A model generated the notes under the pieces. The model did not search any database. It was not told the origin of the DNA and was given only the letters and a program-made list of their open reading frames with translations. The position numbers and the translations under genes were made by a program. This document shows, one piece after another, positions 1 through 12,000 of a stretch of DNA of 64,000 nt; the stretch's first letter is position 1, and the number at the start of each line of letters is the position of its first letter. The DNA is taken from contig JAHLKG010000015.1 of assembly GCA_025526995.1 (NCBI GenBank), positions 558,001 through 622,000 of the forward strand, given 5' to 3'. This stretch comes from Powellomyces hirtus. Its lineage: Eukaryota > Chytridiomycota > Chytridiomycetes > Spizellomycetales > Powellomycetaceae.

Positions 1-2398
1 CGCTTCTAGGGGCAGTGTTGAAGGCGAATTCCACAAGTGGGAGTAACTTCTTCCAATTGCTCTTATTGTAGTTGAGATACTGCTTAAAGATTCTCTTCAG
101 TGTTTGAATGGCTCGTTCAACTTTCCCATCAGTTTGCTGGTGTCGAGCTGTGGCGAATTCGTGTTTAACGCCGAGTAAGATATCAAAAGCGAGGAAAAAA
201 TCTGAAAGTGCTCGAGGTTCGCGGTCCGTAACAAAGACTTTTGGAGTCCCGACATATTTCCATACTCGATCCAGAAAAACGGCAGCAAGTTCTTTACCGC
301 CAATGTTCTTGTTGACTGCTGAAAGGATAGCACGTCCTGATAGATAGTCAATACAGGCGAGACATGCTTCATCTCCGATATAGAAGATATCGAATCCAAT
401 GGTATGCCATCTTCCCAATGGCACAGGAAGTGGTCGTAGAAATCAGTAACGACGATGACCAGGTTTGAATTGTCGGCAGGATTTACATGTTCCGACATAC
501 TTCATGACGTCTTGTCGAACGTTGGGCCAATAGTAATCGACAAGGATTCGAGCGAGTGTTTTCTTAACGCCCAGGTGACCTCCAGTGGCTAAATCATCGT
601 GAAATTGTCGTAAGACTTTTGGGCGTAGGCTTTCAGGTACATAAAGACGTCCTTCGTGGCGAGCGATTCCATCTTGGAAAGTATACCGTCGTTCTTTTGC
701 GGTCTTTTCGTGATTGGGTTTCTTACAAATCTCTTCGAGATATTCCGAGTAGGGATCAATGGCTAAAGCTTGTTTCCATTCTTGGATAGAATACGTTGGT
801 GTCGTGCGAAGATCAATTGTTGTTCCGGCTATAGGAGGAATGCCATCCATCATGTTGTTGACCTGAGTATGCATATCGATACGTCTTTGACATTCAACAC
901 AATGTGGAGCGTAAATAGCACTTTGGGAGAGAATGTCCGCAATATGATTCCACCTCCCTGGAATGTACTGAATCGTAAAATCGTATTCTTGTAGAATCTC
1001 GACCCATCGAGCTTGTCTTTGGCTAAGGTGAGGTTGTGTTTGGATAAATTCTAAGCCTTTGTGATCGCTGAAGCACCGAAATGGACGTCCAACCAGGTAT
1101 GGTCTATTGGCTACAAGCATCTTGACTAATGTGAGTAGTTCTTGTTCGTGTGTCGGATACCGATTCTCAGCGCCCTTCATCTTGCGAGAATAGAAAACGA
1201 CAGGTCGGAGGCGAGGTAATTGTTTCCATTCGCCGACGAGACGAGGAAGATTCGTTGGTATGGTCTCGTCATCATATGGTTGTCCGATCCATCCAGCAAT
1301 AGCGTAGCCAGACGAATCTGTGTAGACGTAGATAGGTTTACTTTCATCGATAGTTGCTAGAGCTGGCGCGTTGATAAGTGCTTCCTTCAGTTTCTGGAAT
1401 GCTTGCTCTTGATCGGCTTCCCATTGGAACTTGACTTTCGCTGATTGAATGTTGGATAATGGAAGAGCAATATTCGAATAATCTTTGACAAAGTCAAGGA
1501 AATAGTTGGCGAGGCCAAGGAATGATTGAACTCCTTTTGTCGTCGTAGGTCTAGGCCAGTCCTTAATCACTTGGATCTTTGAAGGGGCGATGCGAATTCC
1601 ATTTCGACCCAAGACGTGTCCACACCATTCAACTTCAGGCACGGTCCAGACACATTTAGACGGTTTGACGTAAAGTTGATGTTCTTCGAGCTTCTTGAGG
1701 ACTAGGTCTACGTGTTTCTGATGTTCCTCCAATGTCTTTGAGAAGATGAGGATATCGTCGAGATATGAGTTAACGAAATCGTTGTAGTCTTTGTGAAAAA
1801 CTTTGTTCATTAATCGTTGGAATGCGGCAGGAGCATTGGTTAAGCCGAAAGGCATGACGAGGTATTCGAAATGACCAAATCTTGTGCGTATGGCGGTCTT
1901 TTCCCGATCTTGTTTTCGAATGAGCAAACGATGATAGGCTTCCTTAATATCGATAAGACTGAAGTATTCGCATCCTTGAATTCGGTCACGCATTTCGCGG
2001 ATATTCGGAAGAGGTGTTCGATCTTTCTTTGTGACGGAGTTGAGACCTCGATAGTCCCAACAAATACATAGTCCTCCATCTTTCTTCTTGGCGAAGACGA
2101 CACTAGCTCCCCATGGGCTTGAGGAGTGCTGTATCCATCCTTTCTCAAGCATCAGTTGAATTTGCTTTTTCAGTTCGGCTAATTCTTCCTTATTCATGTG
2201 GCGGAGAGGATGCCAGACAGGTTCAGCGCCTTCGACGAGTTCGATTTGGAAATTATCTTCTCCCCGATCAGGTGGTAAGCCTTGCGGTTCCTTGAATAGG
2301 GTATCAACGTACTTTTCCAAAGAATCTTTCAAAAGTTCGGGGTTTCCCCTAAACCGTTCCGGATCCTCAGAAATTTCGTTGAGGGCCAATCGGCACAC
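1..2398 (-). pseudogene. pol: Element A pol, copy 1 (RT, RNase H, integrase), broken
   Basis: The frame encodes reverse transcriptase (WGASVVFAKKKDGG region, LIDIKEAYHR, YLDD active site intact), RNase H (YVYTDSSGYA) and the zinc-binding part of integrase (H-H-C-C around HDDLATGGH and CKSC). An in-frame TGA at 443-445 replaces a Gly codon (GGA in the plus-strand copy) just after the integrase zinc finger. The integrase core continues in the same frame to position 1. All three minus-strand A copies share this stop, so it predates the triplication. The left boundary is the window edge, so the integrase C-terminus and chromodomain are not visible here. Confidence 0.9.
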
Positions 2399-2422
2399 AG
2401 TATTGTCTTCAAATTTATTTCG

Positions 2423-3007
2423 TCACCAGGCTTTGTTGAATCGCTTAGATGTAACTTCGATCATTTGAATATTGCGATGAGCAGCGGCTTTGGTGAATGT
2501 AGATTGTTTCGTAGATGGAGTAGTGTCAAAATGAAAGAGACAATTCCAAGGGAGAAAGTCTAATGGTTGCCATTTTCGTGATGTTCGTTCGCATTTGATG
2601 GTAAAGGAAAGGGATGCGTTTGGTATCGGTGAATGATTAGTAAAACGGAGAATAGGTTGTTTTTCGTGTAAGTATTGTTCAGCATGAGTAAAAAGGTTCC
2701 AAAAAGGTGTTCCAATGATCGCATCGTATATAAGATCGCTGACGAGCCATGGGAGTTGTCCAACCATAAAAGGCGAACGAGATTCAATGTTCCAAAGTTC
2801 TAACGGTTCGGAGACAACGGTGTCTAGGAGAATTTGAGATTTTTTGTCAGCCAGAGTTATTTGTTGTGGTTCGGTAGGCCTAGTTTCGAATTTATGTTTT
2901 TTGACGAAGGTCTTGTCGAGAAACATTCCCGTCGCTCCGCTATCGAATAATACTCGGGCAAATTTCTTTCCAATACGGCCATGTGCAATCCATAATCCGG
3001 TGGCCAA
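2423..3007 (-). CDS. Element A aspartic protease frame, copy 1
   Basis: A frame of about 194 aa carries the retroviral-type protease signature LFDSGATGMFLD, with the catalytic Asp in DSGA. A second conserved stretch, DLIYDAIIGTPFW, is typical of the C-terminal part of Gypsy proteases. It ends at a TGA 25 bp before the first usable codon of pol and in the same frame as pol. It has no ATG near its start and overlaps the end of gag in another frame, so it is probably expressed as part of gag-pol and not on its own. The open frame extends a little upstream of the start given. Confidence 0.85.
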   Translation of the reverse strand: MATGLWIAHGRIGKKFARVLFDSGATGMFLDKTFVKKHKFETRPTEPQQITLADKKSQILLDTVVSEPLELWNIESRSPFMVGQLPWLVSDLIYDAIIGTPFWNLFTHAEQYLHEKQPILRFTNHSPIPNASLSFTIKCERTSRKWQPLDFLPWNCLFHFDTTPSTKQSTFTKAAAHRNIQMIEVTSKRFNKAW

Positions 3008-3069
3008 AGGTTTCCATGCATCTTGAACGGTAGGTAGATGTGGAGGCCAAACAGAGCTACCGTTGGGCT

Positions 3070-4431
3070 CTAACGACCGTTGAGAAACCCCACTTGTCGT
3101 TGTTGGGCATTAGCGACATCGACTGCACTTTGAATGGCCGCTTGCACTTGCGGCGTGACAATTTGATTTAACTGATTCTGCATCATGTTGTTGTTCGCCA
3201 TTCCTTGTGCTTGGTTTTGGTTTTGATTGGATTGGCCTCGACCGCCTCGGCCGCGACCATTTCCATGGCCTCGTTGTCCAGAGCCACCGCGTCGGTTACC
3301 ACGTTGTTGATTTCCGATATTGTACCAGCAGTCAGCGGACCAATGTCCCATTCGATTGCAAATTGGGCAAGGTGTTGTTGGTGCTTGACGTCGTTGACCG
3401 CGGCCTCTCGATTGATAACCTTGTCTAGGATAATTATACGGTGGCCTGTAGCTGATGAGGTTGCGACTAACGCCAGGTGGATATGGAATGAGGTTAAGAT
3501 TGTTGAAGTCGTCCGTGAGGTTCTCAGTATCGTCTATTCCGGTTATTCGCGGACTGGAATAAGGAGTATATCGTTGTTGGCCGCCTCGACCGCCTCGGCC
3601 ACGACCGCTTCCACGACCGCGACCGGATCCGCCGCGCCCACGAGAGGACGTATTAAGAGGATTATTGTCAGAAAATCCATGAACGACAAAAGCCTGTTGA
3701 GCAGCTTCTATGGCTTGCTGAATGGCAATGGGTGCAGCAGCTGCGGCGGCGAGGTTTTGATTGATTTCGAAAGTATTGATCGCATTGTAGAGATAGTGAC
3801 CGATGGAAGGGTTCTTAAGGAGATCTGCTTTAAAAATACGAATAATGTCAGCAGCAGGAATAGTAGCTTGTGTAGGATCGAGGCGTAAAGCGGCATCAAG
3901 TTCATGACATTCATCTTGGAACTTTGTAACAAATTCTTCAAGTGAGTTCCCGAGGGCGAGATTGGTCAATCTAAGTTCGATTGCATTGCGAAGATTGCGA
4001 GGGAAGAATTCAGTAGTGAGGGCTGTTTGGAAGGCTACCCAAGTGGCAGGTGCTCCTGCGGCAGAAGTAGTGTTGTACCACTCAAGAGCAGTACCCTTGA
4101 GGTAGGATTGGAGGGTGCCAACGTAGTCGGCCATGGGCAATGGTACGGCAGGAACTGCGGGAACAGGAGGAGGACCGACAACCGCAGGAATAGCAGGGGT
4201 AGCGAGAGCCCAATAAAAGTTACTATGGGAGGTCAAAAACTCGTCTATCTTCTTTGCGGACTTGGTGCCATCGTATTCAGAGAGTTTAGCCTTTTGTGCG
4301 TCGAGAAGGGTCTTAGCTCGGTTAGGACGAGCGGGAGCTGCAGCAGCTACTACAGGAGCAGCGGCGATAACGCCGGCGGTGACGGCAGTAACAATAGCAG
4401 CTTGTACAGCGGGAGTAAGTGCAGGGGGCAT
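3070..4431 (-). CDS. gag: Element A Gag, copy 1
   Basis: The 453-aa structural protein begins at an ATG 55 bases inside the LTR end. It has an Ala/Val-rich N-terminus and a central Gypsy-type Gag region (SYLKGTALEWYNTT, then FFPRNLRNAIELRLTNL and SLEEFVTKFQDECHELD). RGG/RGRG repeats follow, then one CCHC zinc knuckle, CPICNRMGHWSADC, and a second Gly/Arg-rich stretch. These are the usual capsid and RNA-binding parts of a virus-like particle protein. The frame is intact. The plus-strand A gag has the same length once its C insertion is discounted, which supports this start. Confidence 0.92.
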   Translation of the reverse strand: MPPALTPAVQAAIVTAVTAGVIAAAPVVAAAAPARPNRAKTLLDAQKAKLSEYDGTKSAKKIDEFLTSHSNFYWALATPAIPAVVGPPPVPAVPAVPLPMADYVGTLQSYLKGTALEWYNTTSAAGAPATWVAFQTALTTEFFPRNLRNAIELRLTNLALGNSLEEFVTKFQDECHELDAALRLDPTQATIPAADIIRIFKADLLKNPSIGHYLYNAINTFEINQNLAAAAAAPIAIQQAIEAAQQAFVVHGFSDNNPLNTSSRGRGGSGRGRGSGRGRGGRGGQQRYTPYSSPRITGIDDTENLTDDFNNLNLIPYPPGVSRNLISYRPPYNYPRQGYQSRGRGQRRQAPTTPCPICNRMGHWSADCWYNIGNQQRGNRRGGSGQRGHGNGRGRGGRGQSNQNQNQAQGMANNNMMQNQLNQIVTPQVQAAIQSAVDVANAQQRQVGFLNGR

Positions 4432-4486
4432 GTTGTTCGATTGGAGTGATCGTGGTTGATGGTGCTAGTGTGGGGTGGTGCTACCA

Positions 4487-4764
4487 TGTAACGTCAAAGG
4501 AAGCTTTGATAGTTGGTAGTAATAAATAGTGTGTATTATCGTGTGTTGTCAGGTGTAGAGCGGAGAAGGCGACCAGCGGCTGACAGCTTTATATAATGCA
4601 TGTCAGGGTGGCGCACACATAATTTATCCGCGAGGCGCTTTATTGCCTATGAGTCAGGAGTCATGTGTATCACCGATGAACGGGTGGCCAGCCTGAACAA
4701 AGGATCACGTATAACGTAATCAGAAAGTCACGAAAAAGTATAAGAATATGAGGTTTCCCCGACA
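4487..4764 (-). repeat. Element A 5' LTR (minus), copy 1
   Basis: A 278-bp LTR. On the minus strand it starts TGTCGGGG and ends GTTACA, then TGGTAGCACC (4477-4486) follows as the primer binding site. It matches the LTRs at 8305-8582 and 51426-51703 over its whole length. The TGT...ACA ends are the expected LTR termini. The next base on the right (4765) belongs to element B. Confidence 0.95.
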
Positions 4765-7700
4765 CAATCTGTGGAGGCCTTTAACGTGTGCACCGATACC
4801 TTCAAGCGAATTGCTACCTTCAAATTCGAATTGGCCCCTATCGGTCTTACTTGCATCTTGGGTCTCCCCTTTTTCGAAGCGATCGGCAATCACTATGTTA
4901 CTACATCCATTCGTCCCCATCGAATAGAGTTCAAAATGAATGGAAAAGACTTTAAAATCATTACGATGCGGGATTACCACTATAAAGAGAAACCCGATTC
5001 TTTTGTTCGACATATTTCCAGATATCGACTGAAGCATATCGAACCCGAGCAGGATCACCCTCGTCAAAGACCATTTCAAGGTCTCTCCTCTGTTACGACT
5101 AGAAGATTTAACAAGGAGCTCGCCCGGAATAAATATCTCGAGGTTTTTGCAATCCATGTTCGCCCTTGTTCATCTGTTAATAACAATTCCACTTCTCCAT
5201 CGTGGCCAACCTTCCTTGACGAAGTCATGTTGAAATTTCAAGATACTCTTTTCACCGAACCTGAACATCTTCCTCCGGATAGAGGCGACAATAATTTTCA
5301 CATCGATCTCTTACCGAATGCACAGCCTGTGTTCCAACAACTACGACCGTTATCTCAGGAACACTTGAAAGAACTGCGAACCCAACTGGATCATTTGTTG
5401 AAGAAAGGATGGATTCAACATTCCAAATCACCTTGGGGTGCTTCCGTGGTTTTCGCGGTTAAGAAAAATGGAGGTCTCCGAGTCTGCTGGGATTATCGAG
5501 GTCTTAATTCAGTGACCAAACGCGACCGGACGCCGTTGCCGAATCTCCGGGAAATGCGCGATCGTATTCTAGGCAAACGAGTTTTCTCACTCATAGACCT
5601 TAAGGATGCGTACGCTCGCCTTTTGATTGCACCGGAAGACCGTGAGAAAACAGCCATTTGGACTCGTTTCGGTCTTTTCGAATATGTAGTCATGCCCTTT
5701 GGACTATGTAATGCACCCGGCGCTTTTCAACATCTAATGAATCGAATTTTTGGCGATCTATACGACATTACGGTCATCTGTTACCTTGATGATATTCTCA
5801 TCTTCTCGGATACTCCGGAACAACACGCGGATCATCTTCTGGAAGTTTTTACACAATTACAACAGCATGATCTTTATGTTAACATTGGCAAATGCCATTG
5901 GGGACAATCGGAAGTTGAATTTTGCGGCCACATGTTCAGCGCTGAAGGAATGCGAATTTCACCGGATAAAACGAATGCCGTCCGTGATTGGCTGTTACCA
6001 ACGACAACTCGACATATTCGCCAGTTCCTTGGCCTTTGCAACTACTTCATCGATTATATCGAGCATTATGCCGAAATAGCGGCTCCCCTTTCCGCTCTTC
6101 AAAGTGTCAAAGCCAATTTTATGTGGACACTGGAACATCAAACTGCATTCGAGGCTCTGAAGAAAGCGATCATTTCCGCACCAGTTTTGGCAACGTTTGA
6201 TCCCGATAATCATATCTACGTTTACACGGACGCATCCGGTTATGCCACATCCGGATGGTTGGGTCAACCTCCTAGTCGACAACCTTTTCCATCGCCATTA
6301 CCAAAATTAATCACAGAGATGAAAGCTCTTCCTGCTCTCAAGCCTGTCCTTTTCTTCTCACGCAAGATGTTACCAGCTGAAACTCGCTATCCCGTCCACA
6401 AACAAGAACTTTTGGCCTTAGTCAAGTTCCTACGCGGCAATCGATTTTACTTGATCAATTGTCCTTTTACCGCTTTTATCGATCGCAAATCTTTTATCCA
6501 TCTGCAAGAACAACCATATCTCAGTAAACGCCAAGCCGGCTGGGTTGAATTGCTTCAAGAGTTCGATTTCAAAGTGGAATATCTACCGGGACGATGGAAT
6601 ACGGTTGCTGACATTCTCTCACGAACACCTGCTTACGCTCCGCGATGCGTGGATTGCAATAAACGACTACTTGTCTCGACTTTTATCAATGCTGTCCTGC
6701 TTCCTTGGCCAACACATACTTTGGAAACAGATTGGGCTTCTCATGTTTGAAATGACGATTATGCCCAAGAAATTTTCAAGATGCTTGAAGAAACTCCCGA
6801 GCATGAACAACCAAGTCGTTACAAACGTTTTTCTCGCTCATCAACGAATCCTGACATCCTTATCTATGAGAAAGACCGACTTTACGTACCAGGAACATTA
6901 CGGCCTCGTATCTTGTTAGAATATCACGATGCCCTACGAAATGGTGGACACATGGGAGGAGATGCTACCTATGCAAAATTGCTCCTTCGGTTCTTTTGGC
7001 CTAAAATGCAACATGACGTCCGAAGCTTTATTCGAACTTGTCAGAAATGCCGAGCTTTCGCACCCCCTCGCAAAAACGGTTTCCTTCGACCATTGCCAAT
7101 TCCAAATTCCATCCATCACACGCAAGGATTCGATCTGTTCTCTTTACCAGACTTGAAAGCAATTTCAAGCACACCACAATGCTTGTGTGTTATTGACTAT
7201 GTTAGCCAACGCGTGCATCTGGTCGAAGTCGAAGGTCCTCTATCTTCAAAGCAGTTAGCCCATTTATATTTGAGCAGAATATGGAAGCATACGGGGACAC
7301 CTGCACTATTCATCTCAGATCGAGAAACACGTGCGCTTGCCGAATTTTTCGAAGCGTTTGTTGCTCTATTAGGGACCAAACACGAGTTCTCTACAGCTCG
7401 ACACCAACAGATGGACGGACGTTGCGAGCGAGCCATTCAAACCACTAAATCCATTATGCGAAAATATCTGGATTACTCCGGCGAAAACTGGAAACAATGG
7501 CTTCCGTTAGTTGAATTTGCTATCAACTCGACTCCCCGTCGACTCCTTAATGGTCTTACACCATATGAAGTTGAACTTGGTCGAACACCACAACCACCGG
7601 GATGGACTATTGCCCCTCATCTCCTTGATGCAATGACAGTACCAAAACGTAACGATATTATTCGAATGCGAACTGCGGCTGCGGAAATCACTCGAATTGT

Positions 7701-8289
7701 TCAGCAATTACTTCGTGACGCACAAGATCGATATGAATTACGATTTAATGTCGGTCAAAATCCCATTTCTTTCTCCATTGGAGATCTAGTCGACTTGAAC
7801 CGTACTGATCTCACCGTTGAATTCTACGACATCAAACCAAGCAAATTGCTCCCTAAATGGATAGGTCCATTCCGCGTCACTGAAAAAGGACCGCACCCTG
7901 ATACATACCGATTGGATCTAGAAGGCACTGTCATTGGTAATATCCGGCCATATTTTCATGTCAACATTGTACAACCTCACGTCGATGAAAATGCTCGACC
8001 CACAACGATCTACGAAGACAATCAGTCATGCATCTCGTTGGCAATGAACCCCGTGCATCACGCCCGTACCAAACACATCGACATTCAACATCACTTCATC
8101 CGTGATCACATTGACAAGGGGATTCATCTGGAGTACTTACCCACCACTGAAATGGTCGCCGACTCACTTACGAAGCCCTTACCGGCCCCGGCATTTAAAT
8201 ACCATTGCAAAAGCATGTGCATCAAGCACTACAATAACACCATCATGCCAATAACGAAAACGTCCATGACGGAGCTCCTGAATGAGTAA
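4765..8289 (+). pseudogene. pol: Element B chimeric Gypsy pol with Copia RNase H tail, copy 1
   Basis: This is the same 1,172-codon frame as the open copy at 35923-39441, described in full there. It is interrupted by TGA at 6748-6750, where unit 3 has CGA. The stop lies between RNase H and the integrase zinc finger. The upstream half (RT with YLDD, RNase H) and the downstream half (integrase with GPF module, then Copia-like tail) are both open. The 5' end starts abruptly at the A LTR, within the protease C-terminus (ILGLPFFEAI), so gag and the protease active site are missing. Confidence 0.9.
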
Positions 8290-8304
8290 AATCCCTTCAC
8301 CACG

Positions 8305-8582
8305 TGTTGGGGAAACCTCATATTCTTATACTTCTTCGTGACTTTCTGATTACGTTATACGCGATCCTTTGTTCGGGCTGGCCACCCATTCATCGGTGAT
8401 ACACATGACTCCTGACTCATAGGCAATAAAGCGCCTTGCGGATAAATTATGTGTGCGCCACCCTGACACGCATTATATAAAGCTGTCAGCCGCTGGTCGC
8501 CTTTTCCGCTCGTTACCTTACAACACACGATAATACACACTATTTATTACTACCAACTATCAAAGCTTCCTTTGACGTTACA
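8305..8582 (+). repeat. Element A 5' LTR (plus), unit 1
   Basis: A 278-bp LTR in the plus orientation. Its first bases are TGTTGGGG, a C-to-T change at a CpG relative to TGTCGGGG in unit 3. It begins 15 bp after the B stop codon and is followed by the A primer binding site and gag start. It forms an inverted pair with 4487-4764 around B. It is the left end of a plus-strand A element, of which only this end is present in unit 1. Confidence 0.94.
8413..8482 (+). promoter_or_regulatory. Element A LTR promoter: TGACTCA site and TATA box
   Basis: Inside the A LTR, TGACTCA (8413-8419) lies about 55 bp upstream of a TATATAAAG box (from 8474). TGACTCA is the consensus for fungal bZIP activators of the Gcn4/Cpc1 type. 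The same pair is present in all A LTRs here. The assignment is by motif only. Confidence 0.5.
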
Positions 8583-8592
8583 TGGTAGCACC
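8583..8592 (+). other. Element A primer binding site
   Basis: TGGTAGCACC begins directly after the LTR end. TGGTAGC matches the complement of the 3' end of initiator Met tRNA (…GCTACCA) in yeast-like tRNAs. The following bases would fit a tRNA with a slightly different acceptor stem. The same sequence follows every A 5' LTR in the window. Confidence 0.65.
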
Positions 8593-8637
8593 ACTCCACA
8601 CTAGCACCATCAACCACGATCACTCCAATCGAACAAC

Positions 8638-8780
8638 ATGCCCCCTGCACTTACTCCCGCTGTACAAGCTGCTATTGTTACCGCCGTCACCGCCGGCGTT
8701 ATTGCCGCTGCTTCTGTAGTAGCTGCTGCAGCTCCTGCTCGTCCTAACCGAGCTAAGACCCTTCTCGACGCACAAAAAGC
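8638..8780 (+). pseudogene. gag: Element A gag, first 48 codons, cut by C insertion (unit 1)
   Basis: The reading starts at ATG with the A gag N-terminus (MPPALTPAVQ) and stops at the 5' LTR of a C element at 8781. One Pro-to-Ser change and a changed last codon (AAAGC instead of AAGGC at the insertion site) separate it from intact gag. The remainder of gag is not present in unit 1. It is found only after unit 3, at 46109. Confidence 0.92.
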
Positions 8781-9019
8781 TGTTAGCACGTACAGACTCT
8801 GTCATCGAGTCACAACTGCGCCATCGCAGGGCGTATCACGCGATCACGTGAACCCACGTGATCAACTCCGATATAAGTAGTTTTCCTTCCATACTTAATA
8901 TATCGGTGGGACTTTTCTCTTTTTCTCCAATAGAGCGGGATTAAGTTACTTCGTTGTTCTGCTCAGTCAACTACCCCAAAGCTTCCTCAACCATCTACCC
9001 AGATACTCTCAGACCAACA
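8781..9019 (+). repeat. Copia C 5' LTR, copy 1
   Basis: A 239-bp LTR from TGTTAGCACG to CAGACCAACA, followed by the primer binding site GGTTATGAGCCCTG. It is essentially identical to the 5' LTRs at 24377 and 39933. Confidence 0.95.
8842..8879 (+). promoter_or_regulatory. Copia C LTR promoter: paired CACGTG boxes and TATA
   Basis: GATCACGTG (8842-8850) and its inverted copy CACGTGATC (8855-8863) are separated by four bases. A TATAAGTAG box follows about 10 bp later. CACGTG is the E-box bound by bHLH factors. The block is conserved in all eight C LTRs, with small changes in the spacer. The function is inferred from the motifs. Confidence 0.55.
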
Positions 9020-9023
9020 GGTT

Positions 9024-12000
9024 ATGAGCCCTGAAATGGTAGGCAACGAAACGAGCCCCCGGTACACTCGTAGTATGTTAGGACGCCTAATGGGTCGACA
9101 GACCCCAGGGTCTAATACGCTACAACGAGCCGTAGAACATGCCGCTAAGAAAAGCGCACGAGTGCCTGGTGAATGGACATCACCAAGCAATGGGGGGAAA
9201 TCTGTCAGTAACGATACACTGGCAGAGCCAACGCCTTTGAGTGTCAACGCCAACGAGGGCGACGACGCATTGGAAGGGCGTACCCGAAACATCGACCGAC
9301 GCGATGGCAAGGTCGATACCCGTCCCCTATCAAGCAGTACGGATGATCACAGAACGATCAACTACAGTACTCCAGCGGCATTCCCAAGTGGGGAATCAGC
9401 GAACACCGTGCACGTCCGCCCGCGTGAGGCGGACGTGGATAGGATAGATCGGCTTGAGAATTCTCTAGCCCAACTAACGGAAATGCTCCAAATGAAATGG
9501 CGCATGGATCAGGATGTGAACGTCCCGATCAACCCTCAGGTACGTACGGCGCAACGGCGCGTACGAACACCATCACCCACTCGCAACGACGGGTTCGCTG
9601 CACCGTGGACAGAGTACAATCAGGAGATTGGAGCTCAACAGGAATACCAACGTTCTCCAATCGAACGCCGCCCTACATCACCGACATCGAGCATACACAG
9701 CGTGACGACCAAAATCGTCGACAGTCGAGGTGCGAAGGCTTTCGTGGATGGAACGCTGAAAGATATTGGATCTTACAACGGGGAAGCCAATATGGTCAAA
9801 TTTCAAACGTTCATCGACAAGATTGTGACAGTTGTGAAGTACGAAATGGTTCCGCCCGAGTTTCTCGTAGATTTTGTGGCTACGAAACTCACAGGATGGG
9901 CATACACTTGGTGGCAGTCGCTCTCCCCAAGTAAAAGGAACGAAATTACGACGTGGCATGACTTTGAAGACGTTGATTCAGGCAGAACCAATACCGGTCT
10001 CAGGTCCACCCTTCTGGCGCGTTTCGCGCCACGAAACCACACTAGGGATTCGCTGCAGAAATTACGGGAATTGCGTCCCAAAGGCCGCATGGATGAGTAC
10101 ATCACTCAGTTCAACATGCTGGCATTTTCTCTGCCGAAGACACCGGATTACGTCCTTCAGGATTACTTCATCAACGCGCTAACACCAGACCTTGCGGCCT
10201 TGGTTCAGGCTAATGAAGAAAACATAACTGATTTGAGCAGTTTACAGGCCGCTGCATCCAGGATCGCCGCCAACATGGCTAAGAAACCCAGCGGGACCTC
10301 AACGGATACGCGACCAGGTGCCGCACACACTGACGCCTCTAAGAAACAAAAGGGTGGCAAGAACCACGGGGAGAAGTCAACAAACGGCAAGAAGGACAAG
10401 GAATCCACTCCATCAAACAAAGGCCAACCATCCAAGTCGGGTTGTTGGGCCTGTGGAGACCCTAAACACCGAACACAGGAGTGCGAAGTGTTAAAGAAGT
10501 TCAAATCCGAGATGGAGAAGAACAAGACGAAGCAGTCGTCTGATGGTGCTGTTAGCACAAATGCTGTGGAAGCATTACACGTCTGGGTCCGCCAAGAACA
10601 ACCGTATGAAGCCCTCATCGACTCTGGCGCTACGGACCACATGACACCTTACAAAGCGACCTTAGATCACTCAACCGTGTACAGTGATGTCAGAGCTGTT
10701 ATGCTTGCTGACAAAACATCACTACCCTCTACAGTTCGAGGTACGGTACGAGTAGAAGTTAACGACTATCCGAATCCGCTCGAGTTGGGCGGAGTCTTGC
10801 ATGTGCCAGGATTACGACGACATCTCGTATCGGTAGCGAAATGCAACGATCAAGGCGTTGACGTGCTCTTCAAGTCGAATGGAGCCGTCATTTTCACGCG
10901 AGACGGCAAAGAAATCGCCAAAGGCGTACGCCACAACAACGCGTATTACCTGCAAGGTACGCTGCTGTCTGAAAGTCTGTGCTCAGATTCAGAAGCATGC
11001 ACTGTCGAAGTCTCTCCTACACTCGCTCATGCTCGTCTTGGACACGTTGGCAAACACGTCCTGGAGAAGATGGCATCGGTTATGGACGGTTGGTCCGTAG
11101 TGGGGGATCTAAGTGACTTCAAAGATTGTGAAGCCTGCGTGTTAGGAAAAGCCGCTCGTCTTCCATTCTCCCCTGGTAACGTTGAAACCAGGGAGATCTG
11201 TGAGCTGATTCATTCAGACCTACAAGGACCATTTCGCATCCCTGGTTACGAAGGATCACGCTATTCGCTGGAGTTCATTGAACACACATCCAGATACGTG
11301 ACTGTTTTCCCTATTCCTTCAAAGGACTCAGCAGTCATACTCGACAAGTTTCTCATCTACAAGGCTTGGATTGAGAAACAGACTGACCGACAAATCAAGA
11401 TCCTACGTACGGATCGAGGCACCGAATACTTTGGCGAGGTTCTAGAGTACCTATTCAAAAATGGTATCACCCATCAAAAGTCCGCGGCCTATTTGAGTCA
11501 GCAAAACGGGATTGCCGAACGATGGCATTGCACGGCGCTGGACAGGGTCCGCGCCACCTTCGCGGATACAAAACTACCTCGAAGATTCTGGCCTGCTTTA
11601 CTGGTAGCGGCTGGATACATCTATTCCCTTACGTACAACCGCATCAACAAGAAGACGCCGCATGAAATACTGTTTGGCCGGCGTCCTGATGTCGCCCATC
11701 TCCGGCGTATCGGTTGCGTGGCGTATTCCGTCCTAACGAGCAAAGGACGCGATAAAATGGGGAATCGAGCAAAGAAGCTTACTTGGTAGGCTATGCTCAA
11801 CCCTCAGGTACCAAGGGGTATCTGGTTTGGGATCCTATCACTGACAAGGTCGAAGTGTCACGAGACGTGATCTTCAAAGAAGACTTGGGGCTCGAACCCA
11901 AATATCAGCAGGATCCAGCACATCTTGACCTTCTAGATGAGGAGAGTCAGGAGGATGACGTCGAATACACCGTGGAGGCGATTATCGACGAGCGCCGCAG

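Larger units (their letters stand above)
1..4764 (-). mobile_element. Gypsy element A, minus strand, copy 1 (3' end outside window)
   Basis: This Ty3/Gypsy chromovirus reads right to left: LTR 4487-4764, primer binding site ending at 4486, gag, protease, then pol running off the left edge. The order PR-RT-RNase H-integrase is the Gypsy order. In units 2 and 3 the same element is cut in its chromodomain by a C element, so the same is likely just outside this window. It sits inside the protease end of element B. Confidence 0.93.

Noticed and set aside
3205..3888. Long plus-strand frame opposite A gag (227 codons), repeated in the other units
   Set aside because: It lies antisense to the repetitive Ala/Gly/Arg codons of an intact gag with clear Gag motifs. 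Its translation has no domain-like organisation, so it is a shadow frame.
4720..5157. Minus-strand 145-codon frame across the A LTR and B start
   Set aside because: It crosses an insertion junction between two elements and is antisense to a frame with protease and RT homology.
4487..8582. B ORF with inverted 278-bp repeats as a DNA transposon with terminal inverted repeats
   Set aside because: The inverted repeats are LTRs of two separate A elements in opposite orientation. The inner ORF is a Gypsy pol, and the plus-strand A has its own target duplication (CCACG).
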